Origin: Trichomonas vaginalis G3 | Lineage: Eukaryota; Parabasalia; Trichomonadida; Trichomonadidae | DNA length: 64,000 nt | Direction of reading: 5' to 3' | Assembly: GCF_026262505.1 (NCBI RefSeq) | Contig: NC_067207.1 | Location: 29,480,082-29,544,081 of the forward strand | Shown: positions 59,361-64,000 of the stretch, in pieces | Numbering within the stretch: the first letter of the stretch is position 1 | How the letters are laid out: every line of letters begins with the position of its first letter | The notes under the pieces: model-generated | What the model was told of the DNA's origin: nothing | The model's database searches: none | What the model saw: only the letters and a program-made list of their open reading frames with translations | Made by a program: the position numbers and the translations under genes

Positions 59361-62300
59361 ATGAATGAATTTTTACCAATCCCCAGACTTTTTAATGAGA
59401 TATTGAGTTTCTCATTCGAGCTTGGGGATGAGGTAACGATGATTCCTCCCCAAATAAAAGAATTAAATCCACCAAATACCTTCCCAATTTTAAATCCTGA
59501 TATTATACATGAAATAACGAGTAGATTAGAGAAAAACCCAAATATCATTCAAGCATTCGAGAATGTTTCATGGAATTATCCATTTGATTTCTCTTTATCT
59601 ACCTTTATTCTTGCTAGTTTTGGTATTCTCTCAACTAATGTACCAAAATACACAGCAATTCTTATCCTAAATACATACATCGCACTTGTTATTTCCGAAT
59701 CAAATGCAGAACATATTTCTTTAGTTTTTGAACTTTTAAAGTTAGTTGTATCATCGCCAAATACAATAATATCACTCGAATTACGACACTTAGCAGCGTC
59801 AGCTTTTAGTTCATTTTACAATTTTTCAGGCAATATTATACAATCCCCAGATACTTCACAATACATTCAAAACCTCAGAAGCTTTTTGATTACGAATCAA
59901 GATCTACCTAAATCAGCATTCGCTCTCTTAACTCCTGTTGCTCAAAAAGTTCTAGATAGTAAAACCATGTTCGAAACTTTTATTAATCATGCCGAGTTCA
60001 TTTTTACGAATTGCAAGTCACGATTTACAAAAGATGATATTGAAGGATTCGTGAGATTAATATGCGATCCTAAAATAAAGCCTTCAATACCAATTCTTCA
60101 TATTTTATCAATTATTGTTGAATTAACTGGCAAAGATTCGTGCTTCCCATATATAGTTTCATTACCTTACGTCATAAAAGAACTTATTTTTTCGAAGCCA
60201 AATTTGATTCCTATCAATGATACATCGAATCTTATTCCTTTCAAGTTACAAGCCATCGAATCACCTACAAATTCGACCATTGAAACATTCTTCCATGGTA
60301 TGCCGGACATTTCTTACATGCCAAAGTCAATTTCTGACAATACCATTGATGAGTTCATGGATAAGGATGTTGTTTCGTTTTGTAACGGTGTTTCTGAACT
60401 ACTTACAGCTGATACAACGTTCCCTGTCAGTTTTGGAGAATCAATAATTTTCCATATCAAGGAACAACTATCATCTCCAAGGTTTTTGGACCTGGCAGCA
60501 GCATACATATATACAATAAAGCTTACACAAGCGAGATCTCGTAAGCTTTTCGTTCCAAAACTTGGAAGTTTGTTGACATCTCCTTTATTTGATCCAAGAA
60601 TCACTTTTTACGACCATTTCCCTCATTTTAATGCTATAAGTGCTATGAGACAAGAGGTCATATCAATGTTTATCTCCAGCAACTTCGAAGTCGTGAAAAT
60701 GATTTTGGATTACATGTTCCAGTTCCCATATTTGTTTTCTGAGGTCATCATGAGGATTGCAAGACTCCCCGATTACATGTTTAACTACAATTTCATTACA
60801 GCTGAGTATTTTTGCCAATTATTACAAAAATCCAGATCAACTCCCATCAACCAAGTCAATGAAGAGGCAATGCAGTATGTCCGTGTATCACTCATCTATC
60901 TTCTGAGTAGATTACTCCATGTAACTTACTTCGCAGACTATTTAATGGAAAATAGTTCTTTTTTGAACGAGCTTTTCTCTTATACGTATGACTTGAACAT
61001 GTCAAGCTTCATCACACAGCATATCACAGCTTATATCCTCAGGCCTTCCACTATTAAACCGAATGATTTGTTCGAGGTCATAAAATCGAACATTTCTATC
61101 GTTTTACAAGGCCAATTTAAGAAAACAAAAGAAGTTTTGATAGCTATTCATTACATAAAATTATTGAACTCTGTTTTGAAGCAGAAAACGACTTTTATCA
61201 AGTATTTCGAGAAGAGTATCATAAGGATGATTGAAAAGACATCTGATTTGAGCAATTTACAGGTTTCTCAAGATTATATTTTTGAATTATTAACTTTGTT
61301 GGTCACTGTTTCAAATCACGTTGATTATTCAAGAAGTGACTTGATGAAGGTCAAACTTGGAATAAGAAAAATCTATGGAAAAGATCCTCCTCTAGCAATT
61401 TTCCAAAAATTAATTGAAATTTCAGCTTGCTCTCAATTTAGAAAGATAGAACCTACATTTTTGATTGTTAAGCCAAAAGCAATCAATCTGATTCTCAATG
61501 TTTTTGAAAATTCTAAAATTTTCATATCAATTTTAGAATTTCTCAGAAAACTTGCTGAATATTCGATAGACAATATCCATACATTGCATAAGGCAACAAC
61601 AGATATTGAAATTATCGATATCATAAAGAACAGCGAATCAGAAAGTATTGCAAAGCAAGCTTTCGATGTTTTGAAGACAATTTCAACTGAAGTATGCAGT
61701 GGAACAGTTGTCAATCGCTTCATCAGCCTTCTCTGGCCAATAGAAGAGAAATATCGTCTGACTCATCAAGAATTAGCTTTTGATTTCATTACAAAGCTAA
61801 TAATTGATGCAGGAAAGATACCAGAAGTCGGATTTCCTATTTCTAACACGAATGTTGTTCAAATTCATAACTTATCGAGTGAAATTCTTACGAGTTCTTC
61901 ATTTTTCGGTTGGTTCTATATAAATTCTGTTGATAAGAAAATAATCCTCGCAACGTTTGCCGATGAAATTGGAACAAATATCAATATTGAAGTTTTTGAT
62001 GGACTTTTAAGGGCCACAATGATATCGGATGGCAAATTATGGACAGGACCATCTACAATCATCTGTCCTGTCAATCGCTGGTTCCCTCTTTCTGCGACAA
62101 TTTCTACAAATTTCACAAATCAGCTTTATGTCTTTCTTTACCTATCCCACGAAGAATGTTGTCGACCAACATTCCCATTGCCCGCAATTAAACCCGAAAA
62201 GGCTTTGCTCCAAATTTCAAATGACGATAATCCAGAAAAAGCCGGTTTAATTGGCCCATTCGGTATCTTCAATGAGCTTACTCCAATAAAACGCGCTCAA

Positions 62301-64000
62301 ATCTTCGAGTTCTACGTCAATTCCATTCCAGAAAGATTTGACGATTTAATTCTCTGGACGAAGCCAACGAAAGAGTCAGATAAGATCATTTTCAGGCAGC
62401 ATCCCGAAAACAAGTTCAGAATGAACTACGAACCTCCATTAAACCGCACATCTTTGACTTTTCTGAATATTCTTTCAAATCGACTCGGAATATCAGTACT
62501 AATACCAATGTACGGTGAACTCGATCTTCCCTACCGTAATGGCCAACTACTCCAAGATGGTGCGGTGAAATACACAAGATTATTAAGAAGATTAGTCTCC
62601 ATTTGCAGGAAACCACAAATAGAGTTCATGCAGAACGAGGGCTTCAACATCATTGTTCATTTATTAGAATCAGCATCTCCAGAACACAGAACATATGAAT
62701 TATACACCGATTTTTACAAAGTTTTGAATAATTTTTCATGTGAAAATCTTTTCAAAACGGTTTTATTGAATTTCAACTTATGGATTTCGAGTAATGATTT
62801 TGAGAAGATCACATATCATTGGGGCCATGTTTTGTATCCTGCCTATCCAGAGATCTGTGACAATATCATGCCAATATCCAAAATTCTTCTGCTGATGAGA
62901 AGTTATTTGTATTACGAACCGATAGAAGGTGGAATCATTGCACCAATAGGAAAAGTGAAGAAACCAAATTACGACACAAAAATAGTCAGAAGAAATTTAT
63001 TCACAACATGTTTAAGTTTGAAGAAAAAACTTAAAACAGAAGATGTCAATTTAATTGTAAATCAAATAATAACTAATGGCGAGAAGCAACAAGTCATTGA
63101 GTTACTTGATTTCCTTTCCGATGTTGTTATTTCTAGTAATGAAATTGATTATTCACATTTGATTTTGATTGTTAATTTGATTGCTACTTTGGATATGGAC
63201 ATAATCATTCAAATGTTGTTCACTATAAGAAGTGTTTCAAAGACTGTTATTGCTTTCATCATGGAAGAACAGTTGGAATACATCATAACTCAGTTACCAA
63301 ATATTTTAATCAACCCTGATTTTCTGAACAGACTCGTTCAAATTTGTAAAAGTGACAAAATTTATTTTCCACTTTTAGCATATGTCAGTTCATATAAAGA
63401 AGAATACTGTACAAAAGTATATGATGAGATACAACCATCTTCTGAGTTGTTTAGCTCTTCTTATTCACCTTTGTTCTCTGTTTATTCGATGATTGTTTAT
63501 TCAGAAAAGACGAAATCAAAAATCCAAACATTTTTGATTAATTGTGGTCCAAAAGTGTGGACAAAAGTATATTATATGTTAGAACTGATTGCAAACGCTT
63601 TTATGTTTAATTCTCTGGATATTTGCAGGAATTACATAAAAGAAATCAGTCAAAGATTCAAAGATTCGCCTTTAACAAGAAGTGTTGGCGAAACTGATGC
63701 TTTCTTACATATAATAAGAACATTTTTGTTCACAAAACCATGCAATTATATATCAAATACTTATAAAACTCTGTCAGAAGATTGTACTGAAACATACAAC
63801 ACGAAATTCGATTCATTGACTAATGGATTCGGTAGTGATCTGTTGGAATCTGTTGAAATGTCTCTGGAACAATTGGAACAAGCTGAAGAAGAAGAAAAAA
63901 CTGAACAAACAAATACAGAAAGTTCAGAAAATGAAAATTCTGAAAAACAACAAAAAACTGACGGTTCTTCAGAATTTTTGTCAATTTCTCGATTAATTAA
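59361..64000 (+). CDS. Host BEACH-family protein, N-terminal 1,546 codons (continues past window)
   Basis: A single uninterrupted frame from MNEFLPIPRLFNEILSFSFE to the window edge, without introns. The first 800 residues look like armadillo/HEAT-type helical repeats. Residues about 830-930 (FFGWFYINSVDKKIILATFA; DGKLWTGPSTIICPVNRWF) fit the concanavalin-like lectin module found in LRBA/neurobeachin-type proteins. More helical repeats follow, then an acidic linker rich in E, Q and S near 1,500. In such proteins a PH-BEACH domain and WD40 repeats follow; they would lie outside the window. BEACH proteins act in vesicle traffic and lysosome-related organelles. The start is the first ATG after stops in the AT-rich leader. 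No perfect TCATTT initiator is seen. Alternative: another giant helical-repeat protein. Confidence 0.65.
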   Translation, partial: MNEFLPIPRLFNEILSFSFELGDEVTMIPPQIKELNPPNTFPILNPDIIHEITSRLEKNPNIIQAFENVSWNYPFDFSLSTFILASFGILSTNVPKYTAILILNTYIALVISESNAEHISLVFELLKLVVSSPNTIISLELRHLAASAFSSFYNFSGNIIQSPDTSQYIQNLRSFLITNQDLPKSAFALLTPVAQKVLDSKTMFETFINHAEFIFTNCKSRFTKDDIEGFVRLICDPKIKPSIPILHILSIIVELTGKDSCFPYIVSLPYVIKELIFSKPNLIPINDTSNLIPFKLQAIESPTNSTIETFFHGMPDISYMPKSISDNTIDEFMDKDVVSFCNGVSELLTADTTFPVSFGESIIFHIKEQLSSPRFLDLAAAYIYTIKLTQARSRKLFVPKLGSLLTSPLFDPRITFYDHFPHFNAISAMRQEVISMFISSNFEVVKMILDYMFQFPYLFSEVIMRIARLPDYMFNYNFITAEYFCQLLQKSRSTPINQVNEEAMQYVRVSLIYLLSRLLHVTYFADYLMENSSFLNELFSYTYDLNMSSFITQHITAYILRPSTIKPNDLFEVIKSNISIVLQGQFKKTKEVLIAIHYIKLLNSVLKQKTTFIKYFEKSIIRMIEKTSDLSNLQVSQDYIFELLTLLVTVSNHVDYSRSDLMKVKLGIRKIYGKDPPLAIFQKLIEISACSQFRKIEPTFLIVKPKAINLILNVFENSKIFISILEFLRKLAEYSIDNIHTLHKATTDIEIIDIIKNSESESIAKQAFDVLKTISTEVCSGTVVNRFISLLWPIEEKYRLTHQELAFDFITKLIIDAGKIPEVGFPISNTNVVQIHNLSSEILTSSSFFGWFYINSVDKKIILATFADEIGTNINIEVFDGLLRATMISDGKLWTGPSTIICPVNRWFPLSATISTNFTNQLYVFLYLSHEECCRPTFPLPAIKPEKALLQISNDDNPEKAGLIGPFGIFNELTPIKRAQIFEFYVNSIPERFDDLILWTKPTKESDKIIFRQHPENKFRMNYEPPLNRTSLTFLNILSNRLGISVLIPMYGELDLPYRNGQLLQDGAVKYTRLLRRLVSICRKPQIEFMQNEGFNIIVHLLESASPEHRTYELYTDFYKVLNNFSCENLFKTVLLNFNLWISSNDFEKITYHWGHVLYPAYPEICDNIMPISKILLLMRSYLYYEPIEGGIIAPIGKVKKPNYDTKIVRRNLFTTCLSLKKKLKTEDVNLIVNQIITNGEKQQVIELLDFLSDVVISSNEIDYSHLILIVNLIATLDMDIIIQMLFTIRSVSKTVIAFIMEEQLEYIITQLPNILINPDFLNRLVQICKSDKIYFPLLAYVSSYKEEYCTKVYDEIQPSSELFSSSYSPLFSVYSMIVYSEKTKSKIQTFLINCGPKVWTKVYYMLELIANAFMFNSLDICRNYIKEISQRFKDSPLTRSVGETDAFLHIIRTFLFTKPCNYISNTYKTLSEDCTETYNTKFDSLTNGFGSDLLESVEMSLEQLEQAEEEEKTEQTNTESSENENSEKQQKTDGSSEFLSISRLI

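Noticed and set aside
1-64000. tRNA, rRNA or other structural RNA genes
   Set aside because: None was recognised on either strand.

Overview
The window is AT-rich protist DNA that best fits the parasite Trichomonas vaginalis. It holds two large Maverick (Polinton) elements, two Mutator-like (MULE) DNA transposons with 10-bp target duplications, intron-less genes, TCATTT initiator-like motifs just upstream of the MULE transposase starts, and the 5' part of a long host gene of BEACH-protein type. The assignment rests on gene content and style; no database search was possible.

Layout. 1-26,591 is Mav-A, a Maverick in reverse orientation whose capsid side lies left of the window. From left to right it holds a minor-capsid tail, SF3 helicase, two small proteins, packaging ATPase and KilA-N protein. 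An array of about 140 copies of a 64-bp unit (4,376-13,321) follows, then a mosaic accessory zone, PolB, small virion-like proteins, integrase, a phage-type fibre and a D12-class adenine methyltransferase. 26,592-27,395 is a gene-free spacer. 27,402-51,712 is Mav-B, complete at both ends: 59-bp inverted repeats that include a 19-base A/T run, and a 6-bp target duplication TTATCC. Its gene order mirrors Mav-A and continues through the major capsid gene and a large coiled-coil protein. The two elements lie head to head, methyltransferase ends facing. Both are fossils with roughly fifteen to twenty breaks each, although several genes are still open in one copy or the other.

51,719-59,280 is a nest of repeats: a dispersed repeat shared with the spacer, MULE-1 (52,536-54,821), a fold-back non-autonomous element (about 54,876-55,524) and MULE-2 (56,178-59,270). 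The host gene opens at 59,361, only 80 bp after the MULE-2 target duplication, and runs off the window.

How the genes fit together. Integrase, protein-primed-type PolB and SF3 helicase would integrate and replicate the element. ATPase, capsid proteins, amphipathic membrane-active peptides and the fibre would build and deliver a particle. KilA-N/T5orf172 proteins and the methyltransferase are accessory and regulatory.

The most striking signal is GATC. By eye both Mavericks almost lack it, while the MULEs and host gene carry it freely. Nearly every GATC left in the Mavericks sits at the centre of a perfect intergenic palindrome whose arms covary between two families. With an element-borne methyltransferase of the family that contains the GATC-specific enzymes, this suggests an undescribed methylation-linked control or protection system.
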